This document shows positions 46,922 to 56,092 of a stretch of 64,000 nt of DNA, piece after piece; within the stretch, counting starts at the first letter, position 1, and the number at the start of each line of letters is the position of its first letter. Below the pieces are notes generated by a model. It did no database searches, was not told the origin of the DNA, and worked only from the letters and a program-made list of their open reading frames with translations. This DNA is from Pseudothermotoga thermarum DSM 5069 (GTDB lineage: Bacteria; Thermotogota; Thermotogae; Thermotogales; DSM-5069): assembly GCF_000217815.1 (NCBI RefSeq), contig NC_015707.1, positions 1,662,014 through 1,726,013 on the forward strand, in the 5' to 3' direction. The translations under genes were made by a program, and so were the position numbers.

Positions 46922-48649
46922 TTGATAGATAAACTTATAAGACTGTCAAAGATTTATCCACCAAAGGATTTGATTGAAAACCTTTCCAGACCCTTAACTG
47001 CGAAACAGGGCTTTGCGATCAAAATAAGCAGGGATGCTTTTGAGGATGTCATTGTGATAGATCAAACGAAAAAGCTGCTTTTTTACGACCAAAAAGGAAA
47101 TGTTTCTGGGAAAAGTCCAACTGTGAAAATCAGCGGTTCTAATGTTGATGATTTCAAAAAAGTCGTTAAAAAAGTTGCTGAGTTTTTCAACGAAACGGCT
47201 TTACAGAACGTTTATGAAACCATCGTCGGTAACCTAGAAGCCATAACTGAAAAAGCTTTTCAAAAATATTCTGAAAGCTTAGGTAAAGACAAACCAAGTT
47301 TCTTCACCGTGATAATTGATGGAAAATTTCCAGAGGATCATCCTATAGTAAGGGAAATTTTTGTGGAAAGAGTTATGGAGAAATCAAAATCTGGAATCGA
47401 CGGAATCTGCGCAACATGCGGTAAGAAAACAAAAGTCACAGCCAGTGCCAATCAAGTTTTCAAGTTTATAACTTTTGACAAACCAGGATTTTGTCCAAAT
47501 TTAGATAAATCGCAAGCTGTAAAAGTTTTCCCAATATGCGAAAATTGCCTTTTGCTGCTGGAGAATGCCTCAAATTTGATCAAAAACAAGTTAACCTTTG
47601 ACTTTGTGGGAAGCAACCTTTGGATTATCCCATCCATCGTTGGAGATGATCCAGAAATACTCAAAGCTGTAACGGAAAAAATCGCTTCTATAGGGATTGG
47701 CAGTGTTGAAATAACCGCATCGAAAACACTCCGAGATTTTTCAAAACTGGAATTAAGCGCAGAAGAGATTCTTTCAGAAGAAGGGGAAAATGTTCTCTAT
47801 GATTTTCTGCTCATTAAGCAGTCTCAAAGTCAACAGAGAATAGAGCTTCATGTAAGCGAAGTTTCCCCAACAAGGTTGAGAAAACTTTATGAATGTTCCA
47901 AAAGTATCTCTAAGCTTTTTGAGGAAAATGGTTTGGATATTTCAATGGAGAAAAGTTCTTTCAAACCGGGATTTGAACAGCTTTGGTATTTGTTTGGAAA
48001 ACCAGCTGCTGATGAGGCAGGTAGGAAAGAATATCTCAACCTCGTTGAAGCTTGTTTTACACAAAATCAGTTTAACTATGACAGATTTCTTTGGTACATC
48101 ATGAAAAAATTGAGACAAACTTTCCACCAGTTTCCCGAAAATCTCAAAAATGACGCTCTGAGCGCGTTTGGAAACTTGCTTTACTTGACAGCGATAAATG
48201 TTTTACGGCCAACCCAAGGAGGTGCGAAAATGCCTCAAGAAGAGGGTATTTTCGATAGTTTCTTTGACAAATTCAAAGAGTTCTTCGACGAACCTTGGAA
48301 AAAAGCAGTCTTTTTAACAGGTGTTCTTGTCAAACGAGTTATGGAAGTACAGGAATCAAGAAAGGGAAAGTCGCCTTTTCTCAAGAAACTTGGTGGGCTT
48401 AAGATGAATTACAACCAAATTAAGTATTTACTCACAGAATCTTGGAAAAAATTGCAGCAGTACGATGCGTTCCAAAGTAGTGATGAAATATTGTTCTCCG
48501 AGGCATCAAAGTATTTCCTGCAAGCTTCAGATGTTAAAGCCAGTATTGATTTGCTAAACTTTGTTCTTACTCTTGGCATGACTTTCCCCAGAAATCTTCT
48601 GCTTAAAAACTTTGAAAGAAAGGTTGAGGGGGTGTCTGTGAATGAATAA
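46922..48649 (+). CDS. cas8b: Cas8b (Csh1/TM1802 type), large subunit of the I-B Cascade
   Basis: A protein of 575 aa from TTG 46922 (ggaggtgg 6 bases upstream; the frame extends to a TTG at 46907 inside that RBS). It has a zinc-finger-like region CATCGKKTKVTASANQVFKF, then FCPN and ICENC, typical of the TM1802 family. Cas8b recognises the PAM and holds the target. The C-terminal part is helical, as expected for the fused small-subunit region that type I-B can also make by internal initiation. It overlaps cas7 by 8 bases. Confidence 0.92.
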   Translation: MIDKLIRLSKIYPPKDLIENLSRPLTAKQGFAIKISRDAFEDVIVIDQTKKLLFYDQKGNVSGKSPTVKISGSNVDDFKKVVKKVAEFFNETALQNVYETIVGNLEAITEKAFQKYSESLGKDKPSFFTVIIDGKFPEDHPIVREIFVERVMEKSKSGIDGICATCGKKTKVTASANQVFKFITFDKPGFCPNLDKSQAVKVFPICENCLLLLENASNLIKNKLTFDFVGSNLWIIPSIVGDDPEILKAVTEKIASIGIGSVEITASKTLRDFSKLELSAEEILSEEGENVLYDFLLIKQSQSQQRIELHVSEVSPTRLRKLYECSKSISKLFEENGLDISMEKSSFKPGFEQLWYLFGKPAADEAGRKEYLNLVEACFTQNQFNYDRFLWYIMKKLRQTFHQFPENLKNDALSAFGNLLYLTAINVLRPTQGGAKMPQEEGIFDSFFDKFKEFFDEPWKKAVFLTGVLVKRVMEVQESRKGKSPFLKKLGGLKMNYNQIKYLLTESWKKLQQYDAFQSSDEILFSEASKYFLQASDVKASIDLLNFVLTLGMTFPRNLLLKNFERKVEGVSVNE

Positions 48650-49580
48650 TTTGAATGAAGTAATCAGAAATCGTTCTGAACTGCTGTTTCTCTACGATGT
48701 CAAATGGGCAAATCCCAATGGAGATCCATTGGAAGAGAACAAACCAAGGATTGATGAAGAAACCGAAAGATGTATTGTAAGCGACGTAAGGCTTAAAAGA
48801 ACCATTAGAGACGAGTTAATGGCAATGGGTGAAACTATCTGGGTATCCGGAGAAGCGGTAACACCTGATGAAAGGGCAAAAGAACTTGAGATAACAAGCG
48901 AAGAAGACGCAACAAAGAAGTGTATCGACGTACGGTTGTTTGGCGGAGTTATGCCCATCAAACCGAAAGAAAAGGGAGCAAAAGGGCAATCGATCAATCT
49001 CACAGGTCCTGTGCAATTTCGATTCGGTATGAGCCTTCATCCAGTGAAAGTCGTGTTCATGCAAGGTACAGCTGCTTTCACAAGCGAAGCAAAAGCTGAA
49101 CAGAGAAGCTTTAGAGAAGAATACGTGATCCCATACGCGCTGATATGCTTTTACGGTGTGGCCAACGAGAATAGTGCCAAAAAGACAAATTTGACAGAAC
49201 AAGATATGCAAAAACTTCTAAAGGCGATGTGGAACGGAACAAAGAATTTGATCACTCGCTCGAAAATGGAGCACAACCCAAGACTTCTTTTAAGAATAAT
49301 CTACAAAGAAGGGCAAAACTTTCACATCGGAGAATTGGACAGCTATATATCTTTCGTGGCAGAAAAAAGTCCAAAAGAGCTAAGGGATATTTCCGATTTG
49401 CAATTGGATGTAACGATGCTAATGGATGCTTTAGGGAAGAATAAAGATAAAATAGAAAAAGTACAATTGATCATAGATGAGCGACTAAAAATGCTTAAAA
49501 ATAATTCTCCAACATGCATCGTAAGAGAACTACAAGAACTTGGAATAAAATTCGAAAATATAGCACAGCTGATGGGATGA
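48642..49580 (+). CDS. cas7: Cas7 (Csh2), backbone subunit of the I-B Cascade
   Basis: A protein of 312 aa of the DevR/Csh2 RAMP family. Features are LLFLYDVKWANPNGDPLEEN followed by PRIDEETERCIVSDVRLKRT, and the central VRLFGGVMPIKPKEKGAKGQ. Several copies coat the crRNA. The start is ATG at 48642 inside the end of cas8b; the stop overlaps cas5 (ATGATGA). Confidence 0.95.
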   Translation: MNNLNEVIRNRSELLFLYDVKWANPNGDPLEENKPRIDEETERCIVSDVRLKRTIRDELMAMGETIWVSGEAVTPDERAKELEITSEEDATKKCIDVRLFGGVMPIKPKEKGAKGQSINLTGPVQFRFGMSLHPVKVVFMQGTAAFTSEAKAEQRSFREEYVIPYALICFYGVANENSAKKTNLTEQDMQKLLKAMWNGTKNLITRSKMEHNPRLLLRIIYKEGQNFHIGELDSYISFVAEKSPKELRDISDLQLDVTMLMDALGKNKDKIEKVQLIIDERLKMLKNNSPTCIVRELQELGIKFENIAQLMG

Positions 49581-50284
49581 TGAACATGAAGATTTTGGTT
49601 TTTGATGTCAAAGGAAAATTTGCGCTTTTTAGAAGATCTTATACAACCACAAGCTCAACTACTTATCCTTTTCCACCTAGGACTGCTATTTGTGGAATAA
49701 TAGCAGCAATACTTGGAATAGAAAATCCACCCGACAGACCAAGCTGGTATCTACGAAAGTTTGACAATGCGAGAATTTCGATAAGACTTTTGAATCCGAT
49801 CAAGAAAATCCGGCTTGGGATAAACTACGTTGAGACAAAACCTGATAAAGACACCCCAAGAACGCAGATTCTCGCCGAGATCATAAAAGATCCGGCATAT
49901 AGAATTTACATCTCTGAGTTCGAAAAATTCGACGAGCTTGTTAAGTTAATTCGCTCTCATGAATGTGTTTTCACCCCGTACCTTGGTCTTAGTGAATTCA
50001 TCGCCGATTTCAGTTATGTTGGGGTTTTTGAAGCAAAAAAAGTATCTTTACCTACTTTAGTCAACAGCGTCGTCAAAATAATCGATGGAACTAAATCGTT
50101 CCCCGAAAGAGGAACCGCGCTGATCCGTGAAAGAATGGTTCTTAGGATGGACGATAAAAGAACCCCGTTAGAATTTGCAGAGTACTGGGTTGAAAAAAAT
50201 GGTAAGGCTTTGCAAATACTTGAATACAGCGAAGACATTTTGGAAATAGAGGAGTTGAACGAACGAATATGCTGGATCGACTAA
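49577..50284 (+). CDS. cas5: Cas5 of the I-B Cascade
   Basis: A protein of 235 aa from ATG 49577; a longer frame exists upstream, but it would lie inside cas7. The Cas5 N-terminal RAMP signature is KILVFDVKGKFALFRRSYTT, then YPFPPRTAICGIIAAILG. Cas5 caps the 5' handle of the crRNA. It overlaps cas3 by 16 bases. Confidence 0.93.
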   Translation: MMNMKILVFDVKGKFALFRRSYTTTSSTTYPFPPRTAICGIIAAILGIENPPDRPSWYLRKFDNARISIRLLNPIKKIRLGINYVETKPDKDTPRTQILAEIIKDPAYRIYISEFEKFDELVKLIRSHECVFTPYLGLSEFIADFSYVGVFEAKKVSLPTLVNSVVKIIDGTKSFPERGTALIRERMVLRMDDKRTPLEFAEYWVEKNGKALQILEYSEDILEIEELNERICWID

Positions 50285-52497
50285 AGTCTCACGAAGATAG
50301 ATATTTAATTGACCATCTTGACAGTGTAACAAATTTAATGCTTAAAAAAGGCAAACTAATAAATTGGGAATTTTTTGATTTGCCCTGGCAGAAAATGGAG
50401 AAAATTCTAAAGGTTTGTGGATATTGCCACGATTATGCTAAGGCAACCTCATATTTTCAAGAATACATTGAAAAACGAAGAAAAAAGGGCGTGGAAACAA
50501 ACCACGCCCTGCTTTCAGCGATAGTCGGCTTTGAAGCTTCAAGAAAACTTGGACTTGATGGAAAAACATCTGCCTTCATATATTTGGTGATAAAGCATCA
50601 TCACGATAGGCTTGATAACTTTGGACCATTTGAAATTGAACACATGCAAATACTTCAAAACCAAATCAAAACGATCTCAGATGAATTCAAAAGGTGGGTT
50701 GAGCAGAAACTAGGGATTGAATTAGAATTATCCCTTGAAAACGAAATCAAGAAAATAAAGAGGCTCTTTCTGCTCAACACAGTTGATGAAAGGGATTACC
50801 TTTTTGTCCACTTGTTGCTTTCACTTTTAGCTTCTGCAGATATGGAAGATGCAGCTTTTCATGGTTTAGCGCCTTCTTGGCCCGAGGGAGGGCTAACTGG
50901 CAGCTTGATAGATAATTACGTGTCAAAAATTCCTCGGAAAACTAGTATTGATGAACTTCGTCAAAGATTCTACAAAAGCACCTTAGAAAAATTGAAAAAA
51001 GCGGCAGGCAATGTTTTTTCTGTAACAGCACCAACTGGTGTTGGAAAAACACTTGTAAATCTTAGAATAGCTGCTGAACTTGTGGGAGAAAACGGTTTGA
51101 TTGTTTATTGCTTACCATTTATAAGTATCATTGATCAAACAGTAAAGGTTATAGAAAGATTATTTTCAAGTGAAATCGATGCCAATATACTGTTACCGTA
51201 TCACCATCTAGCAGATCCAGAATACAAAGAATACGAATATGACAAGCCAAACGAACAGCAAACGAGGGTTTTGATCGAAGATTGGCACTCTAAAATAGTT
51301 GTTACTACTTTCGTGTCGTTGTTTGAATCATTATTTACAAATCGAAAAGTACCATTCCTTCACAAGCTTTCTAATGCTGTAATCATCTTGGACGAAGTGC
51401 AAGCAGTTCCTTACAAATATTGGGAGCCAATCAAGATCATGCTTAGCATGTTAAGTAAATTAGGGACAAAAATAATTCTTTCGACTGCTACACAGCCAGG
51501 TATATTGGACAATTGCACCGAATTAGCCGATCGAAATCTTTTTAAAGATTTGGATAGAACAAAAATAAACTTTTGTGGGGAAATCTTTATCGAAGATTTC
51601 GCTGAGAAGCTTTCAAAACTCACCAAGGAAAAACTAATCAAAGGGCAAAAGATGCTGGTTATTTGTAACACTATTCGAGAATCACAAAATCTCTACTTGG
51701 CATTGAGGGAGGCTATAGGAAGTAAAGACATCTACTATCTTTCCGCAAGTGTAATTCCAAAGCATAGATTGGAAAGAATATCCAAACTAAAATCGCTGTC
51801 AAAACCCGTGATTTGCATAAGTACACAAGTCGTTGAAGCTGGTGTAGATTTGTCATTTGATTATGTTATTCGTGACGAAGGACCTATGGATAGCGTAGTG
51901 CAGGCAGTTGGAAGGTGCAATAGAAATTTTGAAAAAAAGCTTGGTATCGCAGATATATTCACGGTCAAAGATGAAAGGAGAGCCTTAAGTAAGTACATCT
52001 ACGATTCCATAAACATCGACGTCACACGTAGAATACTTGAGAAAAACAAAACTTTTTCGGAGCAGCAATTCCACGGTGTTGTTGAAGAGTACTTTCAAGA
52101 AATCAAATTGATATCAAATCAAGATAAAGAAAATCTTTGCGAAAAGCTTAGAAACCTCATGTTCGATGAAATAGCAACCAGTTTTCGACTCATAGAAGAT
52201 AAAGGTGAAACAGTGGCAGTATACATCGAGTATGATGACGAAGCAATTCAGCTACGCAAAGAGTATAACCAAATCGTCGAAGATAACAGCTTGACAAAAT
52301 TTGAAAAACTAGCTAAATTATCTAAAAAGTATAAGCAAATGTCATCTTACATTGTTGATGTTAGAATAGACAAAAGACTTGTTGAAAACGCCCTTGTAGT
52401 CGAGCATGGGCTAATAGTGGTTCCTAGCGATCAACTCGATCTGTGGTACGATAAAACCACTGGTTTTGGAAGGAAAGATGGAATCATTGAAATATAA
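50269..52497 (+). CDS. cas3: Cas3 HD nuclease-helicase
   Basis: A protein of 742 aa. The HD domain comes first: ICGYCHDYAKATSYFQEYIE-like region near 50-65 and later KHHHDRL (about 119-125). The SF2 helicase follows: Walker A TAPTGVGKTLVNL (about 253-265), DEVQ in IILDEVQAVPYKYW (about 373-386), STAT-like motif III in LSTATQPG, and motif VI QAVGRCNRN (about 544). Cas3 is recruited to target-bound Cascade and degrades DNA. HD and helicase are in one chain. It is the last cas gene; the leader follows. Confidence 0.96.
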   Translation: MLDRLKSHEDRYLIDHLDSVTNLMLKKGKLINWEFFDLPWQKMEKILKVCGYCHDYAKATSYFQEYIEKRRKKGVETNHALLSAIVGFEASRKLGLDGKTSAFIYLVIKHHHDRLDNFGPFEIEHMQILQNQIKTISDEFKRWVEQKLGIELELSLENEIKKIKRLFLLNTVDERDYLFVHLLLSLLASADMEDAAFHGLAPSWPEGGLTGSLIDNYVSKIPRKTSIDELRQRFYKSTLEKLKKAAGNVFSVTAPTGVGKTLVNLRIAAELVGENGLIVYCLPFISIIDQTVKVIERLFSSEIDANILLPYHHLADPEYKEYEYDKPNEQQTRVLIEDWHSKIVVTTFVSLFESLFTNRKVPFLHKLSNAVIILDEVQAVPYKYWEPIKIMLSMLSKLGTKIILSTATQPGILDNCTELADRNLFKDLDRTKINFCGEIFIEDFAEKLSKLTKEKLIKGQKMLVICNTIRESQNLYLALREAIGSKDIYYLSASVIPKHRLERISKLKSLSKPVICISTQVVEAGVDLSFDYVIRDEGPMDSVVQAVGRCNRNFEKKLGIADIFTVKDERRALSKYIYDSINIDVTRRILEKNKTFSEQQFHGVVEEYFQEIKLISNQDKENLCEKLRNLMFDEIATSFRLIEDKGETVAVYIEYDDEAIQLRKEYNQIVEDNSLTKFEKLAKLSKKYKQMSSYIVDVRIDKRLVENALVVEHGLIVVPSDQLDLWYDKTTGFGRKDGIIEI

Positions 52498-52927
52498 TTC
52501 AATTTGTAACTTTTCAGTAATATTGAAGCCGTGAACCTTGTTTGCTTTTACGAATAAGGCTTCTATTCTGTAAAAAAGTGCTAATTGTTTTGTGCTTTTA
52601 ACTTTAATTTTTGGTCTTTGAAAAGTTAATATTCATTTCAATCTGAAAGAATTTCCAACAACTTCGAATCTACTTTCAATGTTACGAAAAACCCCTAAGG
52701 AAGGCTTTTTTCTGGTAAACCTGACATAGAGGAAAAAATGCCGGAGGTGCACCCCTGACTTCAACTGTCACATGAACCCCTTCATTACATTAAAATCGCT
52801 TATTCAAACCTACTGCAATTTGTTTGTTAGACGTGTCTAATGTTTGTTTTTCAACTAAAATCTGAACATAGTTTTGATTCAAGAATACCTGTGCAAAATC
52901 AACAGCAAATGCTATAATAAACAAAGG
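52498..52927 (+). promoter_or_regulatory. CRISPR leader
   Basis: About 430 bases of AT-rich DNA without a convincing gene lie between the cas3 stop and the first repeat. TATAAT occurs at 52913-52918, ten bases before the first repeat, so transcription would start at or within a few bases of that repeat. The -35 region is weak. The far end of the array carries the degenerate repeat, which agrees with this side being the leader. Confidence 0.8.
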
Positions 52928-55550
52928 GTTTCAATCGAACTTAAGAGGGATGGAAACATGTGCGTGAATTTCCACGCCACTTTACTGCCTCCTGGTTTCA
53001 ATCGAACTTAAGAGGGATGGAAACCGCTTGTTGGTATACAACAGACTCAAATGCTGGCATGGTTTCAATCGAACTTAAGAGGGATGGAAACCGGTTATAG
53101 TGCGCCGGGCAGGTATACGGTATCGATGTTTCAATCGAACTTAAGAGGGATGGAAACCAGGTTGCCTACCGAAGTGTATGGACACATTGAATTGTGTTTC
53201 AATCGAACTTAAGAGGGATGGAAACTGCTAAGTGCGCTTGAAAAAATTTATATGAATTTAAGTTTCAATCGAACTTAAGAGGGATGGAAACCTCAAGAAG
53301 ACACAACATTGTTTGTTGCAGCCTGCACGTTTCAATCGAACTTAAGAGGGATGGAAACACGCCTTTTTCAAATGTTTTCTTCTCATTCCTTGGCGTTTCA
53401 ATCGAACTTAAGAGGGATGGAAACATGTGTGTAGTCGATCTTATTGTCCGAAAGCCACCTTGTTTCAATCGAACTTAAGAGGGATGGAAACCGACTATGA
53501 TACGTACTTGTTCGTTTTGGCTAAAGAAGTTTCAATCGAACTTAAGAGGGATGGAAACCCGTTCCTTCATGATTACCTCTAAAAACTCCCACTCGTTTCA
53601 ATCGAACTTAAGAGGGATGGAAACACTTTAACCTTCCTTTTACATTTCATTAACCCAAATGTTTCAATCGAACTTAAGAGGGATGGAAACGATTTTTTTT
53701 GAGGACATTAATCATACCCCCTTGTAAGTTTCAATCGAACTTAAGAGGGATGGAAACGGAGCATAAATACTGCTTTTTCGAGGTTGTACATTCGTTTCAA
53801 TCGAACTTAAGAGGGATGGAAACTATACTTCTTCTTCAACGAAGTCGTAAGATCCTACAGTTTCAATCGAACTTAAGAGGGATGGAAACGGCGACTTAGT
53901 AGCACAACTAGAATACTTAGATAGAGGTTTCAATCGAACTTAAGAGGGATGGAAACTAGTTCAAAACGTGTTATTCCGGATCGTAATTCTTTGTTTCAAT
54001 CGAACTTAAGAGGGATGGAAACCTTTTTCAAGAGATTAAGCAACTGCAGGAAGAAGTTCGTTTCAATCGAACTTAAGAGGGATGGAAACACCAGTCTGCG
54101 CTGCACGGAAAATCGATATAATCTTCGTTTCAATCGAACTTAAGAGGGATGGAAACAAATGTGATTGAAATAAGGGAGGCGTGAGCCTCCCTTGTTTCAA
54201 TCGAACTTAAGAGGGATGGAAACACGATTCTGTAACTTGACAAGTTATAGATAAGGTATAGTTTCAATCGAACTTAAGAGGGATGGAAACCATAGCCCCT
54301 TGTCACTTATCGCCAATATTTTTTTAGTTTCAATCGAACTTAAGAGGGATGGAAACTATTGTCTGCAAGATATTACATGGCACAAGCTTGCCGTTTCAAT
54401 CGAACTTAAGAGGGATGGAAACGCGTGCCTATGCTGTTGAAGCTCAGCCACGAATAGTGGTTTCAATCGAACTTAAGAGGGATGGAAACAATGGCATTTG
54501 CTCGGTTTCTCCTTCTCCGAATACCGTTTCAATCGAACTTAAGAGGGATGGAAACGATTTTCTTTGAGGACATTAATCATACCCCCTTGTAAGTTTCAAT
54601 CGAACTTAAGAGGGATGGAAACCCTTGCCGGTGTAGAGAACCGCTTTTCGGTCTAAATGTTTCAATCGAACTTAAGAGGGATGGAAACCCGTGTTTGGTA
54701 GCTTGCCATATTGAAGCTCAAGGTGTTTCAATCGAACTTAAGAGGGATGGAAACTTGGCACAATGTAACACCTTACCGTTCCGCTGCGTTGTTTCAATCG
54801 AACTTAAGAGGGATGGAAACACCATTTCGTTTCCAACATTTTACTTTTTCTTAACAGTTTCAATCGAACTTAAGAGGGATGGAAACAATCGTGGCCGCAT
54901 ATGCACATGTCATTGAGGGAACAGTTTCAATCGAACTTAAGAGGGATGGAAACTGAACCTGATTTACTTTATGGTACTGATCGGCGTTAAGTTTCAATCG
55001 AACTTAAGAGGGATGGAAACTTGCGTGTTCTCTCGAATACATTTGCGCTATTACGATGTTTCAATCGAACTTAAGAGGGATGGAAACCTAGAACCTAATG
55101 TTGAAAGAGATGTGTGCTTCTGGGTTTCAATCGAACTTAAGAGGGATGGAAACCAAACCACCGGTGGCTTAAGTCCCCTTGCAACTAACGTTTCAATCGA
55201 ACTTAAGAGGGATGGAAACGTTTCGAGCAGAAATATGTCTACCCGCTCCGCTACCCGTTTCAATCGAACTTAAGAGGGATGGAAACCAGTGATCCCAAGC
55301 GAGTAATCGTGACAACATGTTCAGTTTCAATCGAACTTAAGAGGGATGGAAACTTCTGCTCAAGCCACTTTTCTGTCGAAAGGTGGCGCGTTTCAATCGA
55401 ACTTAAGAGGGATGGAAACACATTTGCAGAAATGCGATACGAAATAAGAGACGGAGTTTCAATCGAACTTAAGAGGGATGGAAACCAGACGGGGTGAAAA
55501 AGAGGAGGGGTTTAGATGTAGTTTCAATCGAACTTAAGAGGGATGGAAAA
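52928..55550 (+). CRISPR. Type I-B CRISPR array, 40 repeats and 39 spacers
   Basis: The repeat is 30 bases, beginning gtttcaatcgaacttaag and ending agggatggaaac; the last 8 bases (atggaaac) are the expected crRNA handle. Repeats start at 52928, 52995, 53062, 53128, 53196 and so on to 55521, with a unit length of 65-68 bases and spacers of 35-38 bases. The internal repeats I compared are identical. The last one ends ggaaaa, so it is the trailer end. Spacers 12 (53691-53727) and 25 (54556-54592) differ at one base. Spacer 19 (54157-54193) contains a perfect 9-bp hairpin. Confidence 0.99.
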
Positions 55551-55713
55551 TATTTTGGACTTTGAAAGGTAAGGTGGCACTTACATAAAGCCAAAAATTT
55601 CTAAGAAAAATAACACTTTGAGATAGTTTATGGTGGAGGGTTGCGGAAAGTTTAACAATTCGTTGTTTTGCTGTAAGAAAGAGTGTGATGATTATCAAAA
55701 AACATTTGTTGAA

Positions 55714-55742
55714 GATGTTCATGAAAACCACGTTTGAAAGCG
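55714..55742 (-). repeat. 29-bp piece identical to part of the OppD-type gene at 62266-62294
   Basis: Bases 55714-55742 are the exact reverse complement of 62266-62294, which encode LSNVVFMNI just after the Walker A loop of the ATPase. On the minus strand the local translation reads KTSLSNVVFMNIF against KTTLSNVVFMNIV, so the likeness extends a few codons with changes. No longer ATPase frame remains around it. It is probably a trace of a decayed ABC-ATPase gene. Confidence 0.75.
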
Positions 55743-55798
55743 ATGTTTTTACTTGCTTGTGTATACATTGGTACCTTGGCAATCTGATGAGTGTCTGA

Positions 55799-56092
55799 TT
55801 GTGGGAAAGTTTGCTCAAAAAAAGGATTACAAAGGAAATGTTTGTAGAAACATTCGAACTTAAGAATAGAGAATTTGACCTCGAGGAAGATGAAAAAGCG
55901 CTTGATTTTGTCTGCGGCGGACTCAATAGTGGCAAAGATATTGAATTTAATTTTCAAACTTTATGCCATTTACATTTTGCCGGAGTGCCAAAAGACAAGG
56001 ATAGGAAAACATTGGTTACAGTTCTAATGAAGCGCAAATCAAAATTTGGTTTTAAATCTATGATAACTAAGGAATCGGACCTGTCAACTTAA
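55799..56092 (+). pseudogene. Unknown gene truncated by IS copy 3
   Basis: An open frame from TTG 55799 encodes about 91 native residues (WESLLKKRITKEMFVETFEL, then FDLEEDEKALDFVCGGLNSG and HLHFAGVPKDKDRKTLVTVL) and then runs into the left end of IS copy 3 at 56077, which supplies the stop. A TGA stands directly before the TTG and no RBS is clear. The 5' side may be missing too. I do not recognise the family. The stretch 55551-55798 before it shows only scattered short frames and the oppD-like fragment. Confidence 0.45.

Noticed and set aside
49514-49576. Longer N-terminus for cas5
   Set aside because: The 21 extra codons lie inside cas7 and have no RBS; the ATG at 49577 overlaps the cas7 stop and begins the known Cas5 fold.
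53265-55497. Many open frames of 60-100 codons with the recurring residues VSIELKRDGN or SNLRGMET
   Set aside because: They are translations of the CRISPR repeats through spacers; the recurring residues come from the repeat itself.
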